Positions 1-5,426 of a stretch of DNA of 7,464 bases are shown here, in pieces (the first letter of the stretch is position 1; the number at the start of each line of letters is the position of its first letter). The position numbers were made by a program, and so were the translations under genes. The stretch spans positions 1-7,464 of the forward strand of contig CAMKMR010000083.1 of NCBI GenBank assembly GCA_946413945.1, written 5' to 3'. The DNA comes from an uncultured Lachnospiraceae bacterium. GTDB lineage: Bacteria; Bacillota; Clostridia; Lachnospirales; Lachnospiraceae. The notes beneath the pieces were generated by a model. The model ran no database searches. It was not told the origin of the DNA and saw only the letters and a program-made list of their open reading frames with translations.

Positions 1-493
1 GGGAAGTGTTGAAAAAAATGGTGTTCTTGCACCGCTTATTGAGCTTGGAGCAGGATTTGATCCTCAGTATACAGGGCTTGAAAACATTTATCTTTATGGG
101 GCCTGCCTTGGCTACAGCAGAAAATTCATTGATTCAAAATTGGATGAGATCATTGATTTTTCAGAACTTAGGGACTTTATAGATGTTCCATTAAAGAATT
201 ATTCTTCAGGTATGAAGACCAGGCTGGGCTTTGCTATAGCAACGATGGTTGAGCCGGATATTCTGATACTTGATGAAGTTCTTTCAGTCGGAGATGCAAA
301 ATTTAAGAAAAAGAGTGAGAAGAAGCTAATGTCTCTTTTGGATAAAGGAGTTACAGTGCTTTTTGTATCACATAATACGGATCAGGTCAGAAGAATCTGT
401 AATAAGGCCATGATCCTTGATCACGGAAAGGTGATCAGTTTTGGGGAAGTTAATAAAATAGCAGATCAGTATACTGAAATGGTAGACAAATAG
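1..493 (+). CDS. ABC transporter ATP-binding protein, polysaccharide/teichoic acid export type (3' part)
   Basis: The reading frame is open from the first base (first full codon at position 2), so the gene starts upstream of the window; 163 codons are visible. Visible motifs, numbered by window codon, are LGAGFDPQYTG-x-EN near codons 15-28, the ABC signature YSSGMK at 67-72, Walker B plus catalytic Glu in ILILDEVLSVGD at 87-98, and the H-loop VSHN with His 124. Walker A lies upstream. The LGAGFDPxxTGxEN stretch is typical of the TagH/Wzt/RfbE subfamily, which powers export of lipid-linked glycans across the cytoplasmic membrane with a TagG/Wzm-type permease. The protein ends soon after the nucleotide-binding domain, so it lacks the C-terminal carbohydrate-binding domain of Wzt proteins. 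The next gene, uppP, starts 11 nt downstream, which suggests co-transcription and a link to undecaprenyl-lipid cycling. A TTG at 140 is internal and is not the real start. Confidence 0.9.
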   Translation, partial: GSVEKNGVLAPLIELGAGFDPQYTGLENIYLYGACLGYSRKFIDSKLDEIIDFSELRDFIDVPLKNYSSGMKTRLGFAIATMVEPDILILDEVLSVGDAKFKKKSEKKLMSLLDKGVTVLFVSHNTDQVRRICNKAMILDHGKVISFGEVNKIADQYTEMVDK

Positions 494-504
494 GGAGGTA
501 AGGT

Positions 505-1347
505 ATGAGTTTTGGAGAAATCTTAAAGATTATTTTTCTTGGGATAGTGGAAGGTGTAACAGAATGGCTGCCAATAAGCAGTACAGGACATATGCTTCTA
601 GTAAATGAATTCCTTAAATTAAATGTTACTGAGGAATTTATGAATATGTTCCTTGTGGTGATCCAGCTGGGAGCTATAATGGCGGTAGTAGTCATTTATT
701 GGAAGAGATTGTGGCCATTTAAAAAATCAGAAGTGACTGGCTCTGCTGTTGTAAAACGTTCAACTCTCCTTATGTGGGCAAAGGTTATCGTTGCTACCCT
801 TCCGGTTGTTGTGATAGGACTTTTACTTGATGACATCATTGATAAATATCTTCATAATGCGGTTGTGATAGCTCTTACACTTATCGGTTATGGTGTATGG
901 TTCATCTACATTGAAAACAATAACAAGAATAAAATTCCAAAAGTTGATAAGATGAAAAAACTTTCATATCTTGATGCGTTAAAGATAGGACTTTTTGAAC
1001 TGCTTGCGATTATTCCTGGTACTTCAAGATCAGGAGCAACAATAATCGGAGGCCTTTCTATCGGCGTTTCAAGAAAGCTTGCTGCGGAATTTACTTTCTT
1101 TTTAGCGATACCGGCTATGTTTGGTGCCAGTGCGCTTAAGCTTATAAAATATGGCTTTAATTTTAAAGCATATGAATTCTTCGCACTGATACTTGGAATG
1201 GGCATTTCATTTATCGTTTCGATATTTGTGATCAAATTCCTTATGAAATATATAAAAACACATGATTTTAAAGTTTTTGGATATTACCGTATAGGCCTTG
1301 GAGTTTTAGTGCTCCTGGTATTCATGGTAAAATTACTTGTAAAATAA
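505..1347 (+). CDS. uppP: Undecaprenyl-diphosphate phosphatase UppP (BacA family)
   Basis: This is a 280-residue polytopic membrane protein, a normal length for the BacA/UppP family. It dephosphorylates undecaprenyl diphosphate released by cell-wall and surface-glycan polymerisation, regenerating the undecaprenyl phosphate carrier; overproduction gives bacitracin resistance in known cases. Both family signatures are present: EGVTEWLPISSTGH at residues 16-29, with the catalytic Glu residues and His, and PGTSRSG at 171-177, with the essential Arg 175. Several hydrophobic segments span roughly 48-66, 92-108, 118-136, 160-175, 195-213, 225-247 and 260-278. The ATG at 505 is preceded by gggagg at 493-498 with 6 nt spacing. 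The SD overlaps the stop of the upstream export ATPase, so the two are probably one operon. A minor variation is GLFE ahead of the PGTSRSG motif where GLFQ is more usual. Confidence 0.95.
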   Translation: MSFGEILKIIFLGIVEGVTEWLPISSTGHMLLVNEFLKLNVTEEFMNMFLVVIQLGAIMAVVVIYWKRLWPFKKSEVTGSAVVKRSTLLMWAKVIVATLPVVVIGLLLDDIIDKYLHNAVVIALTLIGYGVWFIYIENNNKNKIPKVDKMKKLSYLDALKIGLFELLAIIPGTSRSGATIIGGLSIGVSRKLAAEFTFFLAIPAMFGASALKLIKYGFNFKAYEFFALILGMGISFIVSIFVIKFLMKYIKTHDFKVFGYYRIGLGVLVLLVFMVKLLVK

Positions 1348-1443
1348 TGTCGGGAAATTCTTGTTACAGATTATTTGGAGCTAGATATATTCCTGTTAAA
1401 AGGTTTTGTATATAAATTGTTAGTTATTGGATTAGTTAAATAA

Positions 1444-2280
1444 ATGATACTTAGATTAGATAAATTACTTGCGGACGCAGGCCTTGGTACAAGGACTGAG
1501 GTAAAACAGATAATAAAAAAGCATAATGTAATGCTTAATGATGCAAAGGTTGTAAGACCGGAAACAAAAGTTGATACAGAGAAAGATATCCTTACAATTG
1601 ATGGAAAGAGTATACTGCATGAGGAGTTTGAATATTTTATCCTGAACAAACCGGCAGGTATCATTTCAGCAGCGGAGGATAGAAAAGAAAAAACTGTAGT
1701 GGATCTGATCCAGGATAAAAAAAGAAGAGACCTTTTCCCTGTTGGAAGACTTGACAGGGATACAGAAGGACTGCTTATTATAACTAATGATGGAAAGATG
1801 GCTAACAGGCTTTTAAAGCCGGGAAAACATGTAGATAAAACTTACTATGCCATAGTTAAAGGATCTTTAGATAAGAACCTTATCAAGAAATTTAAAGACG
1901 GGATAGATATTGGGGATGAGACATTAACAAAGGAAGCTGACCTTGTGATAGTGGACTCTGCACCTTATATTTTAAATGAATCTGCTAGATCGGAAGCTGA
2001 CATGACGGATTCTGACAGGGCATATTTAGATGCAGTGCATTATTTTGAGAAAAAAGGACTTGTTTTAGAGGACCATATGCTAGGAGAAAATAAGGTCACG
2101 GAGGTATTGCTTACCATAAGAGAAGGACGTTTTCATCAGGTAAAGAGAATGTTTGAAGCAGTCGGTTCAGAAGTATATTATCTGAAAAGAATAAGTATGG
2201 GACTCTTAAAACTACCGGACGATCTTTTAGTAGGACAGTATCGAAAGCTTACGGATGAAGAACTTGAGCTGCTAAGATAA
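1444..2280 (+). CDS. rsuA: 16S rRNA pseudouridine synthase, RsuA/RluB/E/F family
   Basis: The 278-residue protein has an N-terminal S4 RNA-binding domain (about 1-55), then a pseudouridine synthase domain with the hallmark FPVGRLDRDTEGLL at 98-111; Asp 104 is the expected catalytic nucleophile. A second family motif, EGRFHQVKRMFEAVG, lies at 227-241. HVDKTYYAIVKG at 129-140 also fits RsuA, whose known target is U516 of 16S rRNA. Most RsuA proteins are near 230-240 residues; the excess is an acidic insert at about 172-216, just before the VTEVLLTIREG strand. An in-frame TAA directly precedes the ATG at 1444, so no upstream start is possible, yet there is no convincing Shine-Dalgarno. The 96-nt gap from uppP shows no clear terminator. 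The last six codons are the first unit of an 18-nt tandem repeat. RluB/E/F specificity cannot be excluded. Confidence 0.88.
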   Translation: MILRLDKLLADAGLGTRTEVKQIIKKHNVMLNDAKVVRPETKVDTEKDILTIDGKSILHEEFEYFILNKPAGIISAAEDRKEKTVVDLIQDKKRRDLFPVGRLDRDTEGLLIITNDGKMANRLLKPGKHVDKTYYAIVKGSLDKNLIKKFKDGIDIGDETLTKEADLVIVDSAPYILNESARSEADMTDSDRAYLDAVHYFEKKGLVLEDHMLGENKVTEVLLTIREGRFHQVKRMFEAVGSEVYYLKRISMGLLKLPDDLLVGQYRKLTDEELELLR

Positions 2281-2404
2281 TTTAAGATACTAAGATGATT
2301 TGAAATACTAAGATACTTAGACAAATTAAAATACTAAGATAACTTAAACTGCTTAGATAATTTGAAATACTAAGACAATAAGATGATTTAAGCTGCTTAG
2401 TATG
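2263..2404 (+). repeat. Degenerate 18-nt tandem repeat array overlapping the 3' end of the pseudouridine synthase gene
   Basis: About seven copies of an 18-nt unit are visible: 2263-2280 (cttgagctgctaagataa), 2281-2298 (tttaagatactaagatga), 2299-2316 (tttgaaatactaagatac), 2325-2342, 2343-2360 (cttaaactgcttagataa), 2361-2378 (tttgaaatactaagacaa) and 2387-2404 (tttaagctgcttagtatg). Two 8-nt interruptions sit at 2317-2324 and 2379-2386. The first unit is the end of the coding sequence, codons L-E-L-L-R-stop. The second unit reads in the same frame as F-K-I-L-R-stop, so the array looks like successive slippage duplication of the gene's own terminus followed by drift. The units are adjacent with no unique spacers, so this is not a CRISPR array. 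Confidence 0.85.
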
Positions 2405-2450
2405 GATTAGGATGAAAGTTTACATAATATAAAAGAATATGAACAATAAG

Positions 2451-2520
2451 ATAAAAGCCTTGACGCATGCAACTTACTATGATAATCTATACGTTGCGAT
2501 GCCTTCGGGCTTTTATTTTT
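2451..2520 (+). terminator. Probable intrinsic terminator hairpin between the pseudouridine synthase gene and rpmG
   Basis: The outer stem ataaaagcc (2451-2459) pairs with ggcttttat (2508-2516), followed by a T-rich tail to 2520. An inner stem gcatgcaac (2465-2473) pairs with gttgcgatgc (2493-2502) with one bulged G at 2498, leaving a loop of 19 nt. A smaller alternative is gcc-ttcg-ggc at 2501-2510, which could nucleate folding and also abuts the T-rich tract. The position between two unrelated transcription units fits a terminator. A promoter-like sequence lies inside the hairpin (2460-2488), so the DNA may do two jobs. The stretch 2405-2450 before it shows nothing recognisable. Confidence 0.6.
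2460..2488 (+). promoter_or_regulatory. Candidate sigma-70/sigma-A promoter for rpmG-secE-nusG-rplK-rplA
   Basis: A -35 box TTGACG at 2460-2465 and a -10 box TAATCT at 2483-2488 are separated by 17 nt. TG at 2480-2481, one base before the -10, gives an extended -10 element. Transcription would begin near 2495, leaving a leader of about 125 nt before rpmG. It is the best promoter match between the repeat array and rpmG, where a ribosomal operon promoter is expected. It overlaps the terminator-like hairpin at 2451-2516. Confidence 0.5.
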
Positions 2521-2618
2521 GTGCGTTAAACTAAAAATTCCCGTTAATGCATAAAAAGACAGGACCGAATTTCGCAAGGCAAAAGTTGTATAAAAATAAA
2601 AATACGGAGGTGACAGTT

Positions 2619-2768
2619 GTGCGCGTAAAGATTACATTGGCATGTCAGGATTGTAAACAGCGTAATTACAATATGACTAAGGATAAGAGACAGCACCCTG
2701 ATAGAATGGAAACAAAGAAATATTGTCCATTCTGCAAGGCTCACACAATTCACAAGGAAACAAAATAG
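2619..2768 (+). CDS. rpmG: 50S ribosomal protein L33
   Basis: This 49-residue protein (initiator Met then RVKITLACQDCKQRNY) matches bacterial L33, a small protein near the E site of the large subunit. Two CxxC pairs, Cys 9/Cys 12 and Cys 36/Cys 39, form the zinc ribbon of the zinc-binding (C+) type. I chose the GTG at 2619 because cggagg ends at 2610, 8 nt before it, and because L33 proteins begin at this point. An in-frame ATG at 2547 would add 24 residues that do not belong to the family and would place the SD inside the gene. It is the first gene of rpmG-secE-nusG-rplK-rplA, a common order in Firmicutes; secE starts 19 nt after its stop. Confidence 0.95.
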   Translation: MRVKITLACQDCKQRNYNMTKDKRQHPDRMETKKYCPFCKAHTIHKETK

Positions 2769-2787
2769 TCTAATTGGGAGATAAGCT

Positions 2788-2991
2788 ATGTCAGAGAAAA
2801 AGGAGACAGCACCTGCTCTTAAAAAGAGTTGGTTAAAGTCAATTAAGGCAGAATTTGGAAAGATTACCTGGCCATCAAAAAAGCAGCTTATCAAGGAGAC
2901 GGTATTAGTAGTCATAGTAGCAATTTTGCTTGGATTATTAATCTGTGGTGTTGACTATGTTATCGCACTTGGATTATCTAGTATATTTTAG
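2788..2991 (+). CDS. secE: Preprotein translocase subunit SecE
   Basis: The 67-residue protein is the small essential subunit of the SecYEG translocon in the cytoplasmic membrane and clamps SecY. It is the short, single-helix form usual in Firmicutes. A charged amphipathic N-terminal region carries the conserved AEFGKITWPSKKQL motif (21-34), followed by one membrane segment at about 38-61. The ATG at 2788 is preceded by gggag at 2776-2780 with 7 nt spacing. It sits between rpmG and nusG, the near-universal bacterial neighbourhood of secE; nusG starts 13 nt after its stop. Confidence 0.95.
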   Translation: MSEKKETAPALKKSWLKSIKAEFGKITWPSKKQLIKETVLVVIVAILLGLLICGVDYVIALGLSSIF

Positions 2992-3004
2992 TTAGGGGAA
3001 AAAG

Positions 3005-3610
3005 ATGACAGAAGAAATGAATGAAAATGTAACAAGCATTGAAAACATTAATGCATCAGATGCCCCAGTATCTAAAAATATTAAGCAGGTAGGAGATAAT
3101 GAGCCACATTGGTATGTAGTTCATACTTACTCTGGTTACGAAAACAAAGTCAAGACTGATATCGAGAAGACTATTGAAAACAGAAAGCTTCAGGATCAGA
3201 TGTTCGAAGTAATGGTTCCATTACAGGAAGTAACTGAAATGAAGAACGGTGTTAAAAAGACTGTTTCTAGAAAACTCTTCCCTGGATACGTTCTGGTTCA
3301 CATGATCAAAAACGATGTAACATGGTACGTTGTTAGAAATACACGTGGTGTTACAGGCTTCGTTGGACCTGGATCAGAGCCGGTACCACTTAGCGAAGAA
3401 GAGATGAAGAAGCTTGGCGTTAAGTCTGATGATATTGAAATTGATGTAGAGATTGGCGATTCAATCAAGGTAATCGCCGGTGCATGGGCAGATACAATCG
3501 GTGTTATTAAAGCTATCAATGCTGGTAAGCAGACAGTAACAATCGATATTGATATCTTTGGTCGTTCAACGGATGTTGAGATCGGCTTAGGTGATATTGA
3601 GAAATTGTAA
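3005..3610 (+). CDS. nusG: Transcription termination/antitermination factor NusG
   Basis: The 201-residue protein binds RNA polymerase through its NGN domain and modulates pausing, termination and transcription-translation coupling. The NGN domain runs from about 35 to 135, starting HWYVVHTYSGYENKV and including FPGYVLVHM at 92-100 and WYVVRNTRGVTGFVG at 107-121. The KOW domain is about 150-200 (GDSIKVIAGAWADTIG, then FGRSTDVEI at 185-193). Two variations stand out. There is an acidic N-terminal extension of about 34 residues before the NGN domain. The KOW loop reads AGAW where most bacteria have DGPF. The ATG at 3005 has agggga at 2994-2999, about 5 nt upstream, so the extension is probably translated; the in-frame ATG at 3017 lacks an SD of its own. 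Confidence 0.95.
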   Translation: MTEEMNENVTSIENINASDAPVSKNIKQVGDNEPHWYVVHTYSGYENKVKTDIEKTIENRKLQDQMFEVMVPLQEVTEMKNGVKKTVSRKLFPGYVLVHMIKNDVTWYVVRNTRGVTGFVGPGSEPVPLSEEEMKKLGVKSDDIEIDVEIGDSIKVIAGAWADTIGVIKAINAGKQTVTIDIDIFGRSTDVEIGLGDIEKL

Positions 3611-3616
3611 CATTAC

Positions 3617-3657
3617 GTGGAAGGGAATAACCCGTTAATACCACATTTAGGAGGTAC
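3617..3657 (+). promoter_or_regulatory. Candidate L1-binding leader element before rplK
   Basis: GTGG (3617-3620) pairs with CCAC (3641-3644). An inner GGG (3623-3625) pairs with CCC (3631-3633) around an aataa loop, leaving an asymmetric internal loop with AA on one side and gttaata on the other. The rplK SD (aggagg, 3649-3654) follows within a few bases. The pattern GUGG-RAGG...CC-G-UUAAUA-CCAC resembles the L1 stalk of 23S rRNA as I recall it (GGUGGGAGG...CCUUGAAAUACCACC). L1 is known in other bacteria to repress its own mRNA by binding such a mimic. The same architecture recurs before rplA. Confidence 0.6.
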
Positions 3658-3663
3658 GCTAAA

Positions 3664-4089
3664 ATGGCGAAGAAAGTAACAGGATACATTAAATTACAGA
3701 TACCTGCAGGTAAGGCAACTCCTGCACCACCTGTTGGACCAGCTCTCGGTCAGCACGGTGTTAATATCGTAGAATTCACAAAGCAGTTCAATGCAAAGAC
3801 AGCTGATCAGGGAGATCTTATTATCCCAGTTGTTATCACTGTTTATGCTGATAGAAGCTTCAGCTTCATCACAAAGACTCCTCCAGCTGCAGTACTTATC
3901 AAGAAGGCTGCTAAGCTTACAAAAGCTTCTGGAGAACCAAACAAGAAGAAAGTCGCTAAGATTACAAAGGCTCAGGTTGAGGAAATTGCTAAGACAAAGC
4001 TTCCAGACCTTAACGCTGCAAACCTCGAGGCTGCTATGAGCATGATCGCAGGTACAGCACGTTCAATGGGTGTTGAAGTAGTAGACTAA
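3664..4089 (+). CDS. rplK: 50S ribosomal protein L11
   Basis: The 141-residue protein is a full-length L11. It forms the GTPase-associated centre with 23S rRNA helices 43/44 and is the target of thiopeptides such as thiostrepton. The N-terminal domain shows the proline-rich segment ATPAPPVGPALGQHGVN at 18-34. The C-terminal rRNA-binding domain spans about 70-141 and ends in a helix containing MIAGTARSMGVEV (127-139). The ATG at 3664 is preceded by aggagg at 3649-3654 with 9 nt spacing. It lies 53 nt after nusG, a gap filled by the L1-type leader hairpin, and 70 nt before rplA. Confidence 0.97.
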   Translation: MAKKVTGYIKLQIPAGKATPAPPVGPALGQHGVNIVEFTKQFNAKTADQGDLIIPVVITVYADRSFSFITKTPPAAVLIKKAAKLTKASGEPNKKKVAKITKAQVEEIAKTKLPDLNAANLEAAMSMIAGTARSMGVEVVD

Positions 4090-4113
4090 TTCACAGTGAA
4101 TAATAATTAATTG

Positions 4114-4151
4114 GTGGAAGGAGGTCGCTCCTCCGATAAGACCACAGGAGG
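4114..4151 (+). promoter_or_regulatory. Candidate L1-binding leader element before rplA
   Basis: GTGG (4114-4117) pairs with CCAC (4142-4145). Inside, GGAGG (4120-4124) pairs with CCTCC (4130-4134) around a tcgct loop, and an unpaired gataaga lies on the 3' side. The rplA SD (aggagg, 4146-4151) directly abuts the closing stem. The layout matches the element before rplK, with the inner helix changed from 3 to 5 pairs, so the fold is kept while the sequence differs. L1 protein bound here would be well placed to occlude the SD and repress its own translation. Confidence 0.62.
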
Positions 4152-4159
4152 TTTATTTA

Positions 4160-4876
4160 ATGAAAAAAGGTAAGAGATATATCGAAGCTGCAAAGCTCGT
4201 AGAAAAGACAAAGTTATATGACCTTGATGAGGCTGTATCAGTTATCAAGAAGGTAGCCAGCGCTAAGTTCGATGAGACAGTTGAAGCTCACGTTAAGCTT
4301 GGTGTTGATGGACGTCACGCAGATCAGCAGGTTCGTGGAGCCGTTGTTCTTCCTCACGGAACAGGTAAGGAAGTTAAGGTTCTCGTATTTGCTAAGGGAA
4401 ACAAGGTTGACGAGGCACTTGCTGCAGGAGCAGATTATGCTGGTGGCGATGAGCTCGTTCCAAAGATCCAGAATGATGGTTGGTTAGACTTCGACGTAGT
4501 TATTGCTACACCTGATATGATGGGTGTTGTAGGACGTTTAGGACGTGTACTTGGACCTAAGGGATTAATGCCAAACCCTAAGGCTGGTACAGTTACAATG
4601 GACGTTGCTAAGGCAATCGCTGACGTTAAAGCAGGTAAGATCGAGTACAGACTTGACAAGGCAAACATTATCCACGTGCCAGTAGGAAAGGCTTCATTCG
4701 AAGAAGCTCAGATCGCGGACAACTTTAAAGCCTTAATGGATGCTATTGTAAAGGCTAAGCCAGCTGCTGCAAAGGGTCAGTATTTAAGAAGTGTAACAAT
4801 CGCTTCTACAATGGGACCTGGAATCAAGCTTAATCCACAGAAGTTTATGGATGTTGCTGTTTCAACAGAAGAGTAA
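4160..4876 (+). CDS. rplA: 50S ribosomal protein L1
   Basis: The 238-residue protein is full-length bacterial L1, which binds the 23S L1 stalk, helps move deacylated tRNA out of the E site, and is a translational repressor of its own operon in characterised bacteria. Recognisable segments are VKLGVDGRHADQQVRG at 45-60, the central domain with GRLGRVLGPKGLMPNPK at 125-141, IEYRLDKANIIHVPVGK at 161-177 and the C-terminal TMGPGIKL at 217-224. The ATG at 4160 follows aggagg at 4146-4151 with 8 nt spacing. It ends the ribosomal operon in this window: an intrinsic terminator begins 14 nt after the stop, and the usual rplJ-rplL pair does not follow. Confidence 0.97.
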   Translation: MKKGKRYIEAAKLVEKTKLYDLDEAVSVIKKVASAKFDETVEAHVKLGVDGRHADQQVRGAVVLPHGTGKEVKVLVFAKGNKVDEALAAGADYAGGDELVPKIQNDGWLDFDVVIATPDMMGVVGRLGRVLGPKGLMPNPKAGTVTMDVAKAIADVKAGKIEYRLDKANIIHVPVGKASFEEAQIADNFKALMDAIVKAKPAAAKGQYLRSVTIASTMGPGIKLNPQKFMDVAVSTEE

Positions 4877-4890
4877 TATAGCATTTGATA

Positions 4891-4921
4891 AAAAAAGGGA
4901 GTGCGTAAGCACTCCTTTTTT
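4891..4921 (+). terminator. Intrinsic terminator after rplA
   Basis: The perfect 7-bp stem ggagtgc (4898-4904) / gcactcc (4909-4915) is closed by a gtaa loop and followed by six T (4916-4921). The preceding A-tract (4891-4896) can pair with the T-tract and lengthen the stem. It lies 14 nt past the rplA stop and should end the ribosomal-protein transcript. Confidence 0.92.
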
Positions 4922-4923
4922 AA

Positions 4924-5028
4924 GTTTGCGCGCCATTGCGCTCTAACGGGTGTAAGTCCCAAACACGCCCAGATAGTGGGAAGTGTATAGCCGAACAGCA
5001 AGGGTGTCCAACGTGAGATGGGGAATTT
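4924..5028 (+). mobile_element. Probable 5' remnant of a group II intron
   Basis: From about 4924 the sequence changes to a GC-richer, structured stretch resembling domain I of Firmicute group II introns: ctctaacgggtgtaagtccc (4941-4960), agatagtggg (4971-4980), tatagccgaacagcaagggt (4986-5005) and cgtgagatgggga (5012-5024). In intact introns, as I recall, the last part continues as GGAATCTGAAGGAAGC. Here the match stops near 5028 and AT-rich DNA follows. No maturase/reverse transcriptase gene and no domain V/VI hairpin are present, so it cannot splice by itself. It begins 2 nt after the T-tract of the rplA terminator, the kind of site favoured by group IIC introns. The identification is from memory of intron sequences, and the exact 5' boundary is uncertain because the start reads GTTTGCG rather than GTGYG. 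Confidence 0.55.
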
Positions 5029-5047
5029 GACATCTAATTCTTGGATA

Positions 5048-5076
5048 TTGAAAAAATTATCAGAATTTAGTACAAT
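5048..5076 (+). promoter_or_regulatory. Sigma-A promoter of the carrier protein cluster
   Basis: A -35 box TTGAAA (5048-5053) and a -10 box TACAAT (5071-5076) are separated by exactly 17 nt, in an AT-rich setting. Transcription should start near 5083, giving a leader of about 66 nt to the carrier protein start at 5149. It sits just downstream of the intron remnant, so the cluster has its own promoter and does not depend on read-through from rplA. Confidence 0.75.
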
Positions 5077-5148
5077 ATGACCATGAATGCACTGTAAAAA
5101 CTATAAAAATCATTGAATTTGTCTATTTATTTAAAAGGGGGGCGTAAA

Positions 5149-5406
5149 ATGGCGAAAACAAAAATTCAGGAAGCGGTGCTAAGTCTTATAAATGAGACAC
5201 TTCCGGAACTTGATAATGTGGACACTACAAAGGATATAATTGCAGAATATGGTATTAATTCCATTTCTATCATTAAGCTGATAGTATCCTGCGAAAAAAT
5301 GTTCAATGTGAGTTTTTCAGACTATGAACTGGATATAGCTGAATACAGAACTTTTGATGATCTTATTGACAAAGTAAGAGGAAAATTAGAAGAAAGTGAA
5401 GCTTAA
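5149..5406 (+). CDS. Free-standing acyl/peptidyl carrier protein
   Basis: The 85-residue acidic protein has the size and helix pattern of a phosphopantetheine-binding carrier protein. It would carry an acyl or aminoacyl group as a thioester on a 4'-phosphopantetheine arm. The attachment site is Ser 38 in YGINSISIIKLI (34-45); the residue before it is Asn instead of the Asp of fatty-acid ACPs (DSL), as is often seen in secondary-metabolism carriers. I chose the ATG at 5149 because six G at 5137-5142 form an SD 6 nt upstream; an in-frame TTG at 5113 would place this SD within the gene. The neighbours, a BtrH-like protein 20 nt downstream and an Sfp-type transferase, point to a dedicated biosynthetic carrier rather than the housekeeping AcpP. 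A D-alanyl carrier protein (DltC) is less likely because no dltA, dltB or dltD is nearby. Confidence 0.88.
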   Translation: MAKTKIQEAVLSLINETLPELDNVDTTKDIIAEYGINSISIIKLIVSCEKMFNVSFSDYELDIAEYRTFDDLIDKVRGKLEESEA

Positions 5407-5426
5407 TAGACTTGGAGGGGTGTTAG

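Noticed and set aside
906..1235. Minus-strand reading frame inside uppP, and similar ones inside rplA (4435-4668), nusG (3298-3519) and the pseudouridine synthase (1371-1664)
   Set aside because: They are opposite to clearly conserved genes, have no family features and no ribosome binding sites.
1348..1443. Promoter for the pseudouridine synthase gene (TTGTTA followed by AT-rich sequence, or TATAAA at 1411-1416)
   Set aside because: AT-rich sequence gives several partial matches, none with both boxes and good spacing.
2263..2404. CRISPR-like array
   Set aside because: The 18-nt units are directly adjacent and degenerate, with no unique spacers and no cas genes nearby.
2453..2516. tRNA-like fold between the repeat array and rpmG
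   Set aside because: No T-loop (TTCGANT) or D-arm consensus is present; it is a simple nested hairpin.
2547..2618. N-terminal extension of L33 from an ATG at 2547
   Set aside because: The SD cggagg lies inside this stretch and the L33 family begins at the GTG at 2619.
3791..4039. Overlapping + frame inside rplK, and others inside rplA (4272-4487), the BtrH-like gene (5746-6000) and the transferase (6805-7032)
   Set aside because: Each is an out-of-frame shadow of a conserved gene with low-complexity composition.
4941..5024. Cobalamin riboswitch suggested by ggtgtaagtccc and agtggg
   Set aside because: The conserved B12 box and the upstream AGGGAA-type element are not seen, no B12 gene follows, and a promoter lies between this region and the next gene. 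The continuing sequence fits group II intron domain I better.
5113..5148. TTG start for the carrier protein
   Set aside because: The strong poly-G SD (5137-5142) lies downstream of it and is correctly spaced for the ATG at 5149.
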